NCBI RefSeq assembly: GCF_003206065.1
Contig: NZ_PZJQ01000004.1
Span: 591,166 to 655,165, forward strand
Reading direction: 5' to 3'
DNA length: 64,000 bases
Source: Salinicola halimionae
Lineage (GTDB): Bacteria; Pseudomonadota; Gammaproteobacteria; Pseudomonadales; Halomonadaceae
Part shown: positions 10,077 to 20,736 of the stretch, piece by piece
Layout of the letters: each line of letters begins with the position of its first letter
How positions within the stretch are numbered: position 1 is the stretch's first letter
Notes under the pieces: model-generated
Databases searched by the model: none
What the model was told of the DNA's origin: nothing
Seen by the model: the letters and a program-made list of their open reading frames with translations, nothing else
Translations under genes and position numbers: made by a program

Positions 10077-11258
10077 ATGACGATCGCTGACCGCTGGTTG
10101 CTACCCGACGGCATGGATGAAGTATTGCCGCCGCAAGCGACCCGGATGGAGGAGTTGCGTCGGACGCTGCTCGACCTGTACGACCGCTGGGGTTATGACT
10201 TGGTCATGCCGCCACCGGTCGAGTTCCTCGACTCGCTGCTGACCGGCACTGGCACCGATCTCGACTTGCAGACATTCAAGTTGACCGACCAGCTTACCGG
10301 CCGAATGATGGGCGCCAGCGCCGATGTGACCCCTCAGGTCTCGCGAATGGATGCCCACTCGCTGAAGCGCCAGGGGCCGGTGCGTCTGTGCTACTGCACC
10401 ACGGTGCTGCGGGCTCAGGCGGACAAGCATCAGGGCGGTCGGAGTCCGATGCAGGTCGGTGTCGAACTGTTCGGCCACGCCGGCCTGGAGGCCGATATCG
10501 AGGTGCTGCGGCTGGCGCTGTCCAGTCTCGAAGCGGCGGGGGCGAGCAAGGTTCATCTGGCATTGAGTCACATCGCGATCTATCGCGAGCTGGTGCGTGC
10601 CGCGGACTGGCGCGCCGATGTCGAAAGGTCATTGTTCGATGCCATCGAGCGCAAGGCGTTCATTGTCGTCGACGAGCTGGTCGCGGCCAACGTCGAAGAC
10701 CCCAAGTTGGCCCGCATGCTCAGCGAGCTGCCGCGGTTGCACGGCGGGGCGGAGATTCTCGAACATGCCCGATTGGCGTTGGCCGAGGCTCCGAGTGCCG
10801 TGCGGGAAGCGCTGGAGCAGCTGGTGCGGCTGCATCGCGGCGTCGTTGCCGAGCATCCCGAGGTGTCGCTCTACTTCGACCTGGCCGAGCTTAGAGGCTA
10901 CCAGTATCACACCGGGATGGTGTTCGCCGCTTACGTGCCTGGCTATGGTCAGGCCCTGAGCAAGGGTGGACGCTACGATGATACGGGGCAGGCGTTCGGC
11001 CGGGCTCGACCGGCCACCGGATTTTCCATGGACCTCAAGCAGCTGGCGACGCTGGCTGAGCGGGAACCGCCAACGGACGGTGTCTGGGCGCCCAGTGAAG
11101 AAGATGCTGCGCTCAATGACGCCATCAATCGCCTGAGGGATCAGGGCGAGCGCGTGATCCAGGCGCTGCCCGGCCAGAATACTGGCCCGGAGGCGCATCG
11201 CTGCAATCGTCACTTGGTACGCCAAGCGGACGAATGGCGTATAGAGCCGCTGAACTAG
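10077..11258 (+). CDS. hisZ: ATP phosphoribosyltransferase regulatory subunit HisZ
   Basis: HisZ is a histidyl-tRNA-synthetase paralogue without aminoacylation activity. It forms a hetero-octamer with the short form of HisG and is needed for the first step of histidine synthesis. The 393-residue protein has the class II synthetase-like fold, with ADVTPQVSRMDAH (motif 2 region), GVELFGH, and the block YHTGMVFAAYVPG followed by SKGGRYD. The ATG at 10077 is preceded by CAGGATAGG; the open frame upstream is not protein-like. The hisZ-purA pairing is common in gammaproteobacteria related to Pseudomonas. A short HisG should be encoded elsewhere. Confidence 0.93.
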   Translation: MTIADRWLLPDGMDEVLPPQATRMEELRRTLLDLYDRWGYDLVMPPPVEFLDSLLTGTGTDLDLQTFKLTDQLTGRMMGASADVTPQVSRMDAHSLKRQGPVRLCYCTTVLRAQADKHQGGRSPMQVGVELFGHAGLEADIEVLRLALSSLEAAGASKVHLALSHIAIYRELVRAADWRADVERSLFDAIERKAFIVVDELVAANVEDPKLARMLSELPRLHGGAEILEHARLALAEAPSAVREALEQLVRLHRGVVAEHPEVSLYFDLAELRGYQYHTGMVFAAYVPGYGQALSKGGRYDDTGQAFGRARPATGFSMDLKQLATLAEREPPTDGVWAPSEEDAALNDAINRLRDQGERVIQALPGQNTGPEAHRCNRHLVRQADEWRIEPLN

Positions 11259-11308
11259 GCTGACGTCGGTCAGGGGCCGATGCCGGTACCGAAAACGGAT
11301 CGCGATGA

Positions 11309-12640
<1,332 letters not shown>

Positions 12641-12681
12641 TCGCCAGCGCTTTCAGCACGAAGCGATAACATGAGCCTGAT

Positions 12682-12720
12682 GACACGACCCGCTGCCAAA
12701 AGCAGCGGGTCGTGTCGTTT
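12682..12720 (+). terminator. strong terminator after purA
   Basis: A perfect 15-bp stem (12682-12696 with 12702-12716) encloses a 5-base loop, and GTTT follows. It separates purA from the convergent lyase gene. On the minus strand no U-run follows, so it mainly stops + strand transcription. Confidence 0.85.
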
Positions 12721-12730
12721 GGGGGCGTCA

Positions 12731-13933
12731 TCACTGAGGGTCTGGCATCGTCAGTGACAGTAGCGAGGTGGGTTTGGAAACCAAATCTTCCGTTCGTGTC
12801 CATTTGTTCACGAGGACGCCGGCGCGATGATCATCATCGAGTAGGTGATGACGCTGTGCCATCACCAGATTAGGCAGCGCGATGGCGGGGTGGAAGCCGT
12901 GCAGCTCCCGATACGGCCAAGCGTGGGGATTGGCCGCACGCTCGGCAATCCAGCGATAGGCCGCAGCGAGGCGTTCTCGATCCGCGTCACTGTCGGGCCA
13001 GCGCAGGCCGAGTGTCGATGACTCCTCGAGGAGTGTCGACCAGGCCTCGAGATTGAAATTGACGTAATGCCACGGCCGAGTGCGCGCCAACTCCAGCGGC
13101 TGGGCTCCGCCTTCTGCGATCTGCGTCGCTATCCGATGCGATGCGCTATGCAACTGACGCCCGGCCAGTGCCTGACGATCGACGAATCTGGCGAACGCCA
13201 CGATCTGAGCGTCGTACCAGGTGCCGTGGTTGTTGCGTTTGGCATGTTCGTCCTGCCCATTCTTACTGGTCAGCATCCAGTCCAGATAATCGCTATACCA
13301 CTGTTTCAGCCCTTGCAGTGTTTCCACCGTCATCGCCGGTGCTGGCTCGAGCCGACGGATCGACTGTGCAAGCTCGATCAGCAGACGGCTTTCGATGAGT
13401 CCGATGCCGCGGCCGTCGATTCGCCCCGGTATGGCCTGGGCGTAGAGCAGGTTCGGTGCCATTCGGGTCTCGGACGTGATGAACCAATGGCGTAGCTGAG
13501 TGACGGCACGCTGAGCATATTCGCTGTCGTCGGTGAGACGATAGCGCCATGACAACGTGTTGACCGTATCGGTGAAATCGATCAGGCGCTGCTTGTCGGT
13601 CGCGTCTCCCCGTGTTGCCTGGTTGTATTCGCCGTCGCGCCGTTCGTAGGGGAGCCCTTCTGGGCAGTCCGGATCCGGCCACCAGTAGGGCGCGAAGCTG
13701 AAATAGTCGTGCGGATTACCACTGGCCGGCAGCTGCGTTTTGTCCGTGACGCTGTAGAGCGGAGTGTGCAGCTCGAGGGCGGCCTTGTGAATGACGGCCG
13801 AGGCCGCGACATTTGTCGCGGCCTCGGGGATTATCGATTTGGCCCATGCCGCTGGCGGCAAGAGCGACAGCGCCAGCGATGTGAACACGAATGTCAGAAC
13901 GCGGCGGCAATGGCTGCGAAGGTGGCGGATCAT
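12731..13933 (-). CDS. secreted alginate-lyase-family polysaccharide lyase
   Basis: This 400-residue exported protein belongs, by motif, to the alginate lyase superfamily (Pfam PF05426 type). A signal peptide covers residues 1-31 (cleavage after AWA). The family block APYWWPDP lies at 81-88, GLPYERRDG follows, and the catalytic-type motif KRNNHGTWYD is at 232-241, where Asn and His are expected to act in beta-elimination. Members of this group act on alginate or on beta-1,4-glucuronan, so the exact substrate cannot be told. Its start overlaps the stop of the Sel1 lipoprotein gene (ATGA), showing translational coupling; no separate ribosome-binding site is evident. It is the last gene of the polysaccharide cluster. 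Confidence 0.8.
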   Translation of the reverse strand: MIRHLRSHCRRVLTFVFTSLALSLLPPAAWAKSIIPEAATNVAASAVIHKAALELHTPLYSVTDKTQLPASGNPHDYFSFAPYWWPDPDCPEGLPYERRDGEYNQATRGDATDKQRLIDFTDTVNTLSWRYRLTDDSEYAQRAVTQLRHWFITSETRMAPNLLYAQAIPGRIDGRGIGLIESRLLIELAQSIRRLEPAPAMTVETLQGLKQWYSDYLDWMLTSKNGQDEHAKRNNHGTWYDAQIVAFARFVDRQALAGRQLHSASHRIATQIAEGGAQPLELARTRPWHYVNFNLEAWSTLLEESSTLGLRWPDSDADRERLAAAYRWIAERAANPHAWPYRELHGFHPAIALPNLVMAQRHHLLDDDHRAGVLVNKWTRTEDLVSKPTSLLSLTMPDPQ

Positions 13934-16689
13934 GTCGAAGAAGCATCGCCCGCGGCAGAGGCGACCTCCGGGTCTTCGAGCAGATCCTGCAGGGTTTCGA
14001 TCGCGGTCTTGCTATTCCCTTCCATGACACCGTCCAGCCAGATCATCGCCTGCTGCTGATTGACGAACTCGACGCCACGAGTCTGCAGAAAGGCCTGGGC
14101 CAGCGAGAGGCTGGCGGACTGATGCCCTTGGCGCGCGGCATCGACCAGCAACTCGGCGCCCTTATGAGTATCGCGGGGGAGTACGTCGCCGCTCAGATAG
14201 GCGCGGCCCAGCGTCGCTTCAGCACCAGCATGACCGGTGTCGGCCGCCGCCGTGAGTAGCTGCTTACCTCGTGCGATATCTTGCGTGATGCCGCCTTGCC
14301 CCTCGAGATAGGCTGCGCCTAAAGATGCCTGGGCGGAGACGTTACCGTTGTCGGCCGCGCGGGACAGCCATTCGACGGCTTGATCCGCATCCTGGCTGAC
14401 GCCATTGCCTTCGAGATAGGATTGCCCGAGCAGACGTTGGGCGTTGTCGTCGTCGCGTTGCGCTGCCTGAGTGAGATAGCGCACACCGCGCTCAGGGTCC
14501 TCGGCGACGCCATTGCCGTTGAGATACGCTTCGCCGAGGGTGACGCCAGCCGAGCCATGCCCGGCGTTGGCAGCCTGGGTCAGCAGTCTGACGCCGCGTT
14601 GCGGGTCGGCGGAAACCCCATCGCCGCTCAGCAGCATTTGGCCGAGATCGGCTTTGGCGCCAACATGGCCTGCGGCAACCGCGCGTTCGAAATAGCTGGC
14701 GGCACGCGACTTGTTGGCCCCGACGCCCAAGCCTTCGGCGTACATCCTGCCTAACGAAGCAGTCGCGCCCGGATGGCCTTCATCGGCGGCGCGCGTGAGC
14801 CATTTTCGGGCGCTGGCATAGTTGGCTCGTACACCCTCACCGCGCAGGTAGGCGCGGCCGAGATCCGCCATGGCAGGTACTTGGCCCATCTGGGCTGCGC
14901 GAATCAGATCATCGACATTGCCTTGCTCGCCGCTGGCACGATAGGTGCGTGCCAGCGCCTGCCGGGCAGAGGGGTGGCCGGCGCGAGCGGCACGTTGTAG
15001 CCAGAGCTCGGATCGGCTCAGATCCGGCGGCACACCGGTGCCGTCGCGATAGGCGCGGCCGAGTACGACCATGGCATAGGCATCGCCCTGATTGGCGGCC
15101 TCCTCGAGTAGCTTGACGCCCTGTTGGCTGGAACCGGGCAGCTTACCCTCGATATATCCTTGGCCGAGTCGCGTCTTGGAAGTCGTGTCTTCGGAATTCT
15201 GCTCGACGGCCTGGCTCAGCCACTGCTGGGCCTTGGCGGGATCGCGTTGGAGACCGACGCCATCCATGTAAGCGATCCCCAGAGTTCGGGCGGCGCCGCT
15301 CTGCTGTTGTTTGGCCGCCTCGCTCAGCAGTGACACTCCTCTCACCGGATCAGCCGGTGTGCCTTCTCCCTTGAGATAAGCTTCACCCAGACGTGCCGTG
15401 GCATAGGGATGCCCCAGCTTGTAGGCACGTTCGAGATATTCGACGCCGCGCTGCGGCTGCGCTTGAACCTTGTCACCGTCCAGGTAGACGTTACCCAGTA
15501 GCGCGAGCGCATAGGCGTCGTTCTTTTGCGCTGCGCTTTCCAGTAGCTGGATGCCACGCTGGGGATTCGCTGGCAGCACGTCGCCCACCAGGTAGGCCTG
15601 GCCCAGGCTTCGAGCGGCGTCGAGCTGGCCTCGCTCGGCGGCATTCGTCAGCCACTTTTCGGCAAGGCTCGGATTGGGCGTGACCCGGCCTTCACCTAGA
15701 TAGGCTTGGCCTAACCAGTAGGCGGCATCGACGTTGCCGGATCCCGCGGCACGCTGAAGCATGTCCAGGCCTTTGGCGGGATCCCGCTGCTTGACCAGCA
15801 AACGCCCGGCAGCGGCCAGCGCTTGCGGGTCGCCGCTGTCGGCGGCTTGACTCAACCATTGCCGCTGGCGCTCCGGTTGCGGCAGCAAGCCGTCCTCGGC
15901 GTAGAGTCGCGACAAGGCGAGCATGGCACCCACATCGCCACCCTGGGCACGCGGTGTCATTGCCTGAGCATAACGCTCGGCATAGGCGTGAGACTGGCCC
16001 GGGTTGCTGTCGAACGCGCCACCGGTAGCGGTGTTTTCGGCTAATGCCTGCAAGGCGCGGGGCTCGTTCAGTGCCGCTGCCTGCTCGAGCTGTTCTCTCG
16101 CGGCATCGACATCGCGAGGGACGCCTTCGCCGGCCAGCTGCATCTCGGCGACTTCGATACGTGCGCTGGGGTTGCCATCGTGATCGATGGCCTGATGGAA
16201 CAGATTCCACGCCAAAGCCGGGTCGCGCATGACGCCATCGCCGGTGCGATAGAGTCGGCCCAGCTTCAATGATGCATTGTCGAGGCCGCTGAAGTCGTAG
16301 GGAACGGCCTGGCGGTAGTAGTGCGCAGCCAACGTTGGATCGCGGGGTACGCCATCGCCATCGTCATAAATTCGCGCGAGTTCGTAGCTGGCTTCAGGGT
16401 GGGTTCTCGCCATCGGCTTGAGCAGCTCGATAGCCTTGAGGCTCTCGCCCTTGGCCTCTAGGCCGCGAATATATTCCACGCGGTTCCAATCGGTAGAGGG
16501 CATCGATTCGATGTAGTGATGCGCGAACAGCTCTCGGTCCTGGGCGGCAATCGGCTGCGTCTGATAGCTGCTCTGACCCGCGCAGGCGGTGAGCATGATT
16601 ACCGAGGCGAGGCCCAGCAGAAGGCGGTTGCCCGGGCGGCTTAGTGTCACTGGTAGTGCGTTACGAATCGAGTTGCGAGTCGTCGTCAT
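13930..16689 (-). CDS. giant Sel1-repeat lipoprotein, AlgK-like
   Basis: The protein has 919 residues with a lipoprotein signal (lipobox LTAC, acylated Cys36). I count about 22 Sel1/TPR-like repeats of 34-37 residues, each with the pattern A-x-x-x-LG-x-x-Y-x-x-G-x-G-V-x-x-D...A-x-x-WL-x-x-AA, filling residues 75-895. AlgK, the Sel1 lipoprotein of Pseudomonas alginate export, is about 475 residues, so this one is nearly twice as long. By position it could scaffold periplasmic synthase and lyase components and tether them to the outer membrane. AAGGAGAG precedes the start by 7 bases. The function is inferred from context; Sel1 repeats alone say only protein-protein interaction. Confidence 0.85.
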   Translation of the reverse strand: MTTTRNSIRNALPVTLSRPGNRLLLGLASVIMLTACAGQSSYQTQPIAAQDRELFAHHYIESMPSTDWNRVEYIRGLEAKGESLKAIELLKPMARTHPEASYELARIYDDGDGVPRDPTLAAHYYRQAVPYDFSGLDNASLKLGRLYRTGDGVMRDPALAWNLFHQAIDHDGNPSARIEVAEMQLAGEGVPRDVDAAREQLEQAAALNEPRALQALAENTATGGAFDSNPGQSHAYAERYAQAMTPRAQGGDVGAMLALSRLYAEDGLLPQPERQRQWLSQAADSGDPQALAAAGRLLVKQRDPAKGLDMLQRAAGSGNVDAAYWLGQAYLGEGRVTPNPSLAEKWLTNAAERGQLDAARSLGQAYLVGDVLPANPQRGIQLLESAAQKNDAYALALLGNVYLDGDKVQAQPQRGVEYLERAYKLGHPYATARLGEAYLKGEGTPADPVRGVSLLSEAAKQQQSGAARTLGIAYMDGVGLQRDPAKAQQWLSQAVEQNSEDTTSKTRLGQGYIEGKLPGSSQQGVKLLEEAANQGDAYAMVVLGRAYRDGTGVPPDLSRSELWLQRAARAGHPSARQALARTYRASGEQGNVDDLIRAAQMGQVPAMADLGRAYLRGEGVRANYASARKWLTRAADEGHPGATASLGRMYAEGLGVGANKSRAASYFERAVAAGHVGAKADLGQMLLSGDGVSADPQRGVRLLTQAANAGHGSAGVTLGEAYLNGNGVAEDPERGVRYLTQAAQRDDDNAQRLLGQSYLEGNGVSQDADQAVEWLSRAADNGNVSAQASLGAAYLEGQGGITQDIARGKQLLTAAADTGHAGAEATLGRAYLSGDVLPRDTHKGAELLVDAARQGHQSASLSLAQAFLQTRGVEFVNQQQAMIWLDGVMEGNSKTAIETLQDLLEDPEVASAAGDASST

Positions 16690-16859
16690 GTGAATCTCTC
16701 CTTTTGGGTCAGGCCCGTCATTCGTCCCTGAAGCGGGCCATGAGTCGTCGTTTTTCGAGCCCGAGTGTCGCCACTGTCGCGTGAGCTATCCTGCCGATAG
16801 CGAGCATCGGCACGGGTTTCGGGTGTCGGTATTCAAATACCGGCGTTCAGATATGATGC

Positions 16860-18164
16860 TCAGGCGTCGGGCTCGAAAGTCGCGAGCTCTTTCTCATCGG
16901 GCTCCCGCAAGGCACGGGACTGGGCCTTGGGGTTCATGAAATAGAAGGTGACGTAGCCCCCGGCACTGCGATTGTCGATGGGGCGTTTCTGGCTGACGTA
17001 GTGAGAAACTCGCGAGTCGCTGCGATGACTGAGATAGATCTCCATCCAGGCGAGATACTGCTCGTCATCGAGAAAGCCGTAGTACTGCGCATGCGTTGCC
17101 ATGTCACCCAGTGCGGCCGGATCGTCGAAGGTATCCAGCGCGAACTGAACGGCATCGTCGATGGTGTGGCCGTGATACTCGAAGTCGAACAGGTCGTAAC
17201 CCTGGCGAGAGGCCACCTGCATGATGTTGACTAGATAGAGCAATGCATAGTTCTGATAGTGGCTGGCACGTCTGCCACGCGCCATTTCATGCGGTAGAGC
17301 GCCACGCGGCGTCAGATCGTTGAGTGCCGAATAGATGGCGCTGATGCCGAACTGGAACAGCTCGTCGTCATCCGTCAGAACGCCGATCATGCTGGCGTAT
17401 AGGGCTCGGCGGTAGAAGTGGTTATTGCAACAGCTCGGGTCACCACCGCGGATGGACGAATGTTTGTGGGCCAGCGTGTTGAGCCAATGATTGATTCGCT
17501 CGATCGCCTCCGGACGTTTGGCCGCCACCGCGGGGCGCACGATCGAATAAGACATTGCGGCAGCAAACATCATCGATTCCGTCGAGTACCAGCCCTGAGG
17601 CTCGAGGCGGTTGTAGTAGAACTGGCTCAGCGCATCTTGCGTCGCCCACTTGTCCAGAAACTGAACCAGGCAGTCGGCGTAGTAATCGTCTCCGGAGGCG
17701 ACATACGAACCGGCTAGATTCGATACGGTGTCCTCGAAATCGAACAGCGGCTCGGAAGCCAGTTCCCAGGCCTTGGGTTGTGGATAATAGCCGGGGATCC
17801 GGATCACACTGTCCAGCGGCGGCTTGGACAGCTCCTGACGGCAGCTGGGGCCGTGCTTGAGCTGATCGCGGTTGTACTGCAGCAGATCGTTGTCGGTACG
17901 TTGCAGCATCGCCATCCGTGCCTTGACGTCGAAATAGGACGCATCGGGATCGGTGACCGTGTACTCGGACAGATCGAGTTTCTGGCGCTGGGCGTAGCTC
18001 ATCGTCGGATCTGTGGCAGCGGTCTTGTCTGCCGGAGCGGCCTCGTCTGTCTGGGACGACTGAGCGGCCTGAACCGACAGCGCCAGACTGAAAGTTGCGA
18101 GACCCAACAGCAGCCTGAAGCGGTGATGCAGGCCGAATCGGCCTGCGGATGACGTCCGGTTCAT
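16860..18164 (-). CDS. algL: AlgL-like periplasmic polyuronate lyase (PL5-type)
   Basis: AlgL cleaves mannuronan in the periplasm and clears mislocalised polymer. This 434-residue protein has a signal peptide (about residues 1-33, VQA). It also has two AlgL-type catalytic blocks: CCNNH near 245-249, and the segment GALPHEMARGRR followed by HYQNYAL near 302-308, corresponding to the AlgL Asn/His and Arg/Tyr residues. It is longer than Pseudomonas AlgL (about 370), mostly through a Thr/Ala-rich stretch after the signal. I chose ATG 18164 because AGGGAG precedes it; an in-frame GTG at 18197 is possible. Some PL5 relatives cleave polyglucuronate, so mannuronan specificity is not certain. Confidence 0.72.
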   Translation of the reverse strand: MNRTSSAGRFGLHHRFRLLLGLATFSLALSVQAAQSSQTDEAAPADKTAATDPTMSYAQRQKLDLSEYTVTDPDASYFDVKARMAMLQRTDNDLLQYNRDQLKHGPSCRQELSKPPLDSVIRIPGYYPQPKAWELASEPLFDFEDTVSNLAGSYVASGDDYYADCLVQFLDKWATQDALSQFYYNRLEPQGWYSTESMMFAAAMSYSIVRPAVAAKRPEAIERINHWLNTLAHKHSSIRGGDPSCCNNHFYRRALYASMIGVLTDDDELFQFGISAIYSALNDLTPRGALPHEMARGRRASHYQNYALLYLVNIMQVASRQGYDLFDFEYHGHTIDDAVQFALDTFDDPAALGDMATHAQYYGFLDDEQYLAWMEIYLSHRSDSRVSHYVSQKRPIDNRSAGGYVTFYFMNPKAQSRALREPDEKELATFEPDA

Positions 18165-18193
18165 GAGAATCGACTCCCTGTCGAGAGGATGAA

Positions 18194-19096
18194 TCACCCC
18201 TTAGGGGTCATCAGAGTGAAGTCGGCAAAATCGACGGACTGATCTCGCGGGGTCCGCCAGTCACTGCCGTGGCCGCCGAAGAAGGTCGAGAACATCAGCC
18301 CGTCGATATGCACGTCGTCCGTGGTGCGATAGACGATGCCCTGTTGCTCGAGCGTCGGTTGCCCATTGATCCAGACGCGGGCAACGCCGTTTTCCTGAGC
18401 GGGATCGTTGAGCACGATTTCCTCTTCTACGGTCATCCACTGGCCCGGCGTGAAAAGCCAGCGGCCGCGGCCGACCGATTCGCCGTAGTCGCTGTCCTTG
18501 TTGACGACGTATTCATAAAGTTCGCCCTGACCCTGCTTGCGCCACATGAAGCGCATCGAGAAACCATTCTTGCCGGTGACCTCATCGCCGCCGGTAGGAC
18601 CATCGCCGCCATAGAGCCCCGGCAACTTGCCACCCTTGACGAAATCGAACCCGGCCGGAAAGCGCACCTGATAACGCAGGCAGGCACGATCGGCCTGACG
18701 CAGCGCCGGCGCCGGCATCACGAAGCCGGCGCCGCCTTCTTCGGCGTCGCTGGGCGAGGAAGTTCCCTCGGGATAATTGACACGCAGCGCCGGAGCATCG
18801 AGGCCACTTTCGGCACTGTCGAGTATCCGTAGATTCTGTTCACCCCAGCGGCGCTGGCCGCCGAGGCCGTCCTTGACCCATGCTTTGGGGTCGGATTTTG
18901 CATTCGCGCTCATGGCCATCGTCTGTACCGGCGCATAACGCGTCGAGCAGGCCGCGACCTGAGGCTGGGTCAGCGAACTGCTGCTCGCGGCCTGCGCGGG
19001 GAGGGAAGCCAGCGTCAATGCGCCGGCGGTCAGAACGGCCGCGCTCAGCGGGCGAATCAGGGAGTGTCGAGTTTTACCGAGTGTGGATAACGTCAT
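18194..19096 (-). CDS. secreted polysaccharide lyase, PL14-like
   Basis: A 300-residue exported protein: signal peptide 1-36 (AQA). The core looks like the beta-jelly-roll of polysaccharide lyase family 14, with VKGGKLPGLYGG at 153-164, NGFSMRFMWR at 177-186, GELYEYV, and the late blocks GQWMTVEEEIVLND and RVWINGQ. PL14 enzymes are known as alginate or glucuronan lyases in algal viruses, molluscs and fungi. The start at 19096 is set by AAGGAGA five to six bases upstream; a longer open frame upstream has no protein-like content. It lies directly upstream of the AlgL-like gene (29-base gap). Confidence 0.75.
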   Translation of the reverse strand: MTLSTLGKTRHSLIRPLSAAVLTAGALTLASLPAQAASSSSLTQPQVAACSTRYAPVQTMAMSANAKSDPKAWVKDGLGGQRRWGEQNLRILDSAESGLDAPALRVNYPEGTSSPSDAEEGGAGFVMPAPALRQADRACLRYQVRFPAGFDFVKGGKLPGLYGGDGPTGGDEVTGKNGFSMRFMWRKQGQGELYEYVVNKDSDYGESVGRGRWLFTPGQWMTVEEEIVLNDPAQENGVARVWINGQPTLEQQGIVYRTTDDVHIDGLMFSTFFGGHGSDWRTPRDQSVDFADFTLMTPKG

Positions 19097-19239
19097 GATC
19101 GTCTCCTTGGCGATGTCCGTTTCGAGATCGGGCTCCGACGTGCTTTCCGGTCGAGCCGTGCTTTTCGATTGAACCGTGCTTGCCAATCTAGAAGGTGCGG
19201 TTTGGTCAACCGTGCTGATTGAACACGGCCGGCAATGGC

Positions 19240-20709
19240 TCAATTCATCGCGCTTTTCATGCCCTCGGACGCGCGCCCCCATAACGACTGAACGCCTTGA
19301 GCCATGGCGCGCCCGGCCTGATAAGTCCATTCGGCGGCGGTGTCGAGCATCGGCGCTTCGGTAAAACGAACGTCGACCGGCGTTCCCACGGCACTGGCGG
19401 GCAGCGGCTTTTCCGGCACCAGTAGAACGCTCGCCACGTTCTGCTGTTGGCGGACCCAGTCCGGGAAGCCGGCACGCGGCTGACGCTCGACATCCAGCGC
19501 GACGCTGCGCACGCGGGCGGGAATCGGCTCCGAGGCGTTGGGCAGGGCGATGTAGGCCTTCTGATGGTTTTCGATATCGCCGATGTCATCCATGTGCACC
19601 AGCGCCTCGACCATGATGTCGTTGTTGCTGGTGCTGACCAGCGTCATTACCCGGTCGCCTTCGTTGACGTAGGTACCGCCGGCGGCGCTGAGTGCCCATG
19701 CCACTTCACACTCACACGGGCTGTAGATGGTGTTGGCGGAAACCCGCGATTTGTAGGCGTCGATGCGTGAGCTTTCGTAGTCCCGCGCGGTTTCGAACTG
19801 CTCGACACGTGTCTTGGCGATCTTCGGTGACAGCGTCTCGTAGCCCAGCTCACCCTCCGCCGGATTGGAGGACGTTGCCACACTGACCTTGGCGCCGCCG
19901 GGATTGTCGAGACTCTTCTGCAGGTTATCGATCAGGCGCTTGTTGTAGTCGAACGAGGCCTGAGACAGCAGCAGATCGTTCTGCAGCTCGGCGTTGTTGA
20001 CGTCGATCAGCGGCTGATCGCGCTCGACCTTGTCGCCGGCCTTGAGGTCGAGATCCTTCAGCTGGCCGGCGCCCGGCGCCAGAATGTCCGTACGCGGTGC
20101 GGTCACTGCGGCAAAGCTCGGCTCGATCAAAAAGACGTTGCGGTAGACCGTCGCGGCCACGGCGGCGGTCAATACGCCTGCTGCGACCAGCAGAGCCAGA
20201 TAGCGGAACATCGGAATGCGACGCTTGGGTTTGGTGGCGGGAGTCGCCACGTTTGCGCGCCGTTTGCGCGGCGTCTGAGCGTCTTGCTGATCGACCAGAC
20301 CGTCGAGGCTGACGTGGCGTCCGCTCATCTGAGCGCGAATCACTCGTCGCAGGATGTCGCGCTGGCGGGTGTCCATCTGGGTGAATTCGAACGCGATGCG
20401 CTGGCGTCGGCCTTCGCCGATATCGCGCAGTGGGCGCGCCATGGCTGAGAGTGCCAACTCGACGCCGCTGGCTGTGAGCATCAGCGCAACCGGAATCTCG
20501 CGATGACGCTCAAGATGCATCGACGTCTCTGCGGAAAAACCGCCTATCGAGAGGTCATGACCCTTGACCACGCGGTCATCGCCCAGGCGCACGTTGAAGG
20601 GCATTTCGACACGAACGTGGTGACGTTCGTCGCGGCGCTCGTGGCGCAGCTGGTCCGGATCGTGCTGCGAATCGTTGTCGTTGTCCGAATTGTTGAAGTG
20701 ATCTGACAT
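19240..20709 (-). CDS. alg44: Alg44-like c-di-GMP-binding polymerase subunit
   Basis: Alg44 is the co-polymerase and c-di-GMP receptor of alginate synthesis. The 489-residue protein starts with a PilZ domain: the Arg-rich switch at 22-33 offers RxxxR pairs, and DLSIGG at 52-57 is the second PilZ motif. A transmembrane helix lies at about 168-190. A periplasmic HlyD-like region with a biotinyl-lipoyl-like fold (ILAPGAGQLKDLDLKAGDKVERDQPL) follows. AAGGAGA lies 7 bases before the ATG. It is 27 bases downstream of the alg8-like gene, as in the Pseudomonas operon. Polymerisation is therefore probably switched on after translation by c-di-GMP. Confidence 0.86.
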   Translation of the reverse strand: MSDHFNNSDNDNDSQHDPDQLRHERRDERHHVRVEMPFNVRLGDDRVVKGHDLSIGGFSAETSMHLERHREIPVALMLTASGVELALSAMARPLRDIGEGRRQRIAFEFTQMDTRQRDILRRVIRAQMSGRHVSLDGLVDQQDAQTPRKRRANVATPATKPKRRIPMFRYLALLVAAGVLTAAVAATVYRNVFLIEPSFAAVTAPRTDILAPGAGQLKDLDLKAGDKVERDQPLIDVNNAELQNDLLLSQASFDYNKRLIDNLQKSLDNPGGAKVSVATSSNPAEGELGYETLSPKIAKTRVEQFETARDYESSRIDAYKSRVSANTIYSPCECEVAWALSAAGGTYVNEGDRVMTLVSTSNNDIMVEALVHMDDIGDIENHQKAYIALPNASEPIPARVRSVALDVERQPRAGFPDWVRQQQNVASVLLVPEKPLPASAVGTPVDVRFTEAPMLDTAAEWTYQAGRAMAQGVQSLWGRASEGMKSAMN

Positions 20710-20736
20710 GATGAAATCTCCTTGGTGTTCCCTGGC

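Noticed and set aside
16827..16842. CGGTATT/AATACCG hairpin between the AlgL-like and Sel1 genes considered as a terminator
   Set aside because: No U-run follows on the minus strand and the genes downstream belong to the same functional cluster; it may be a minor processing site.
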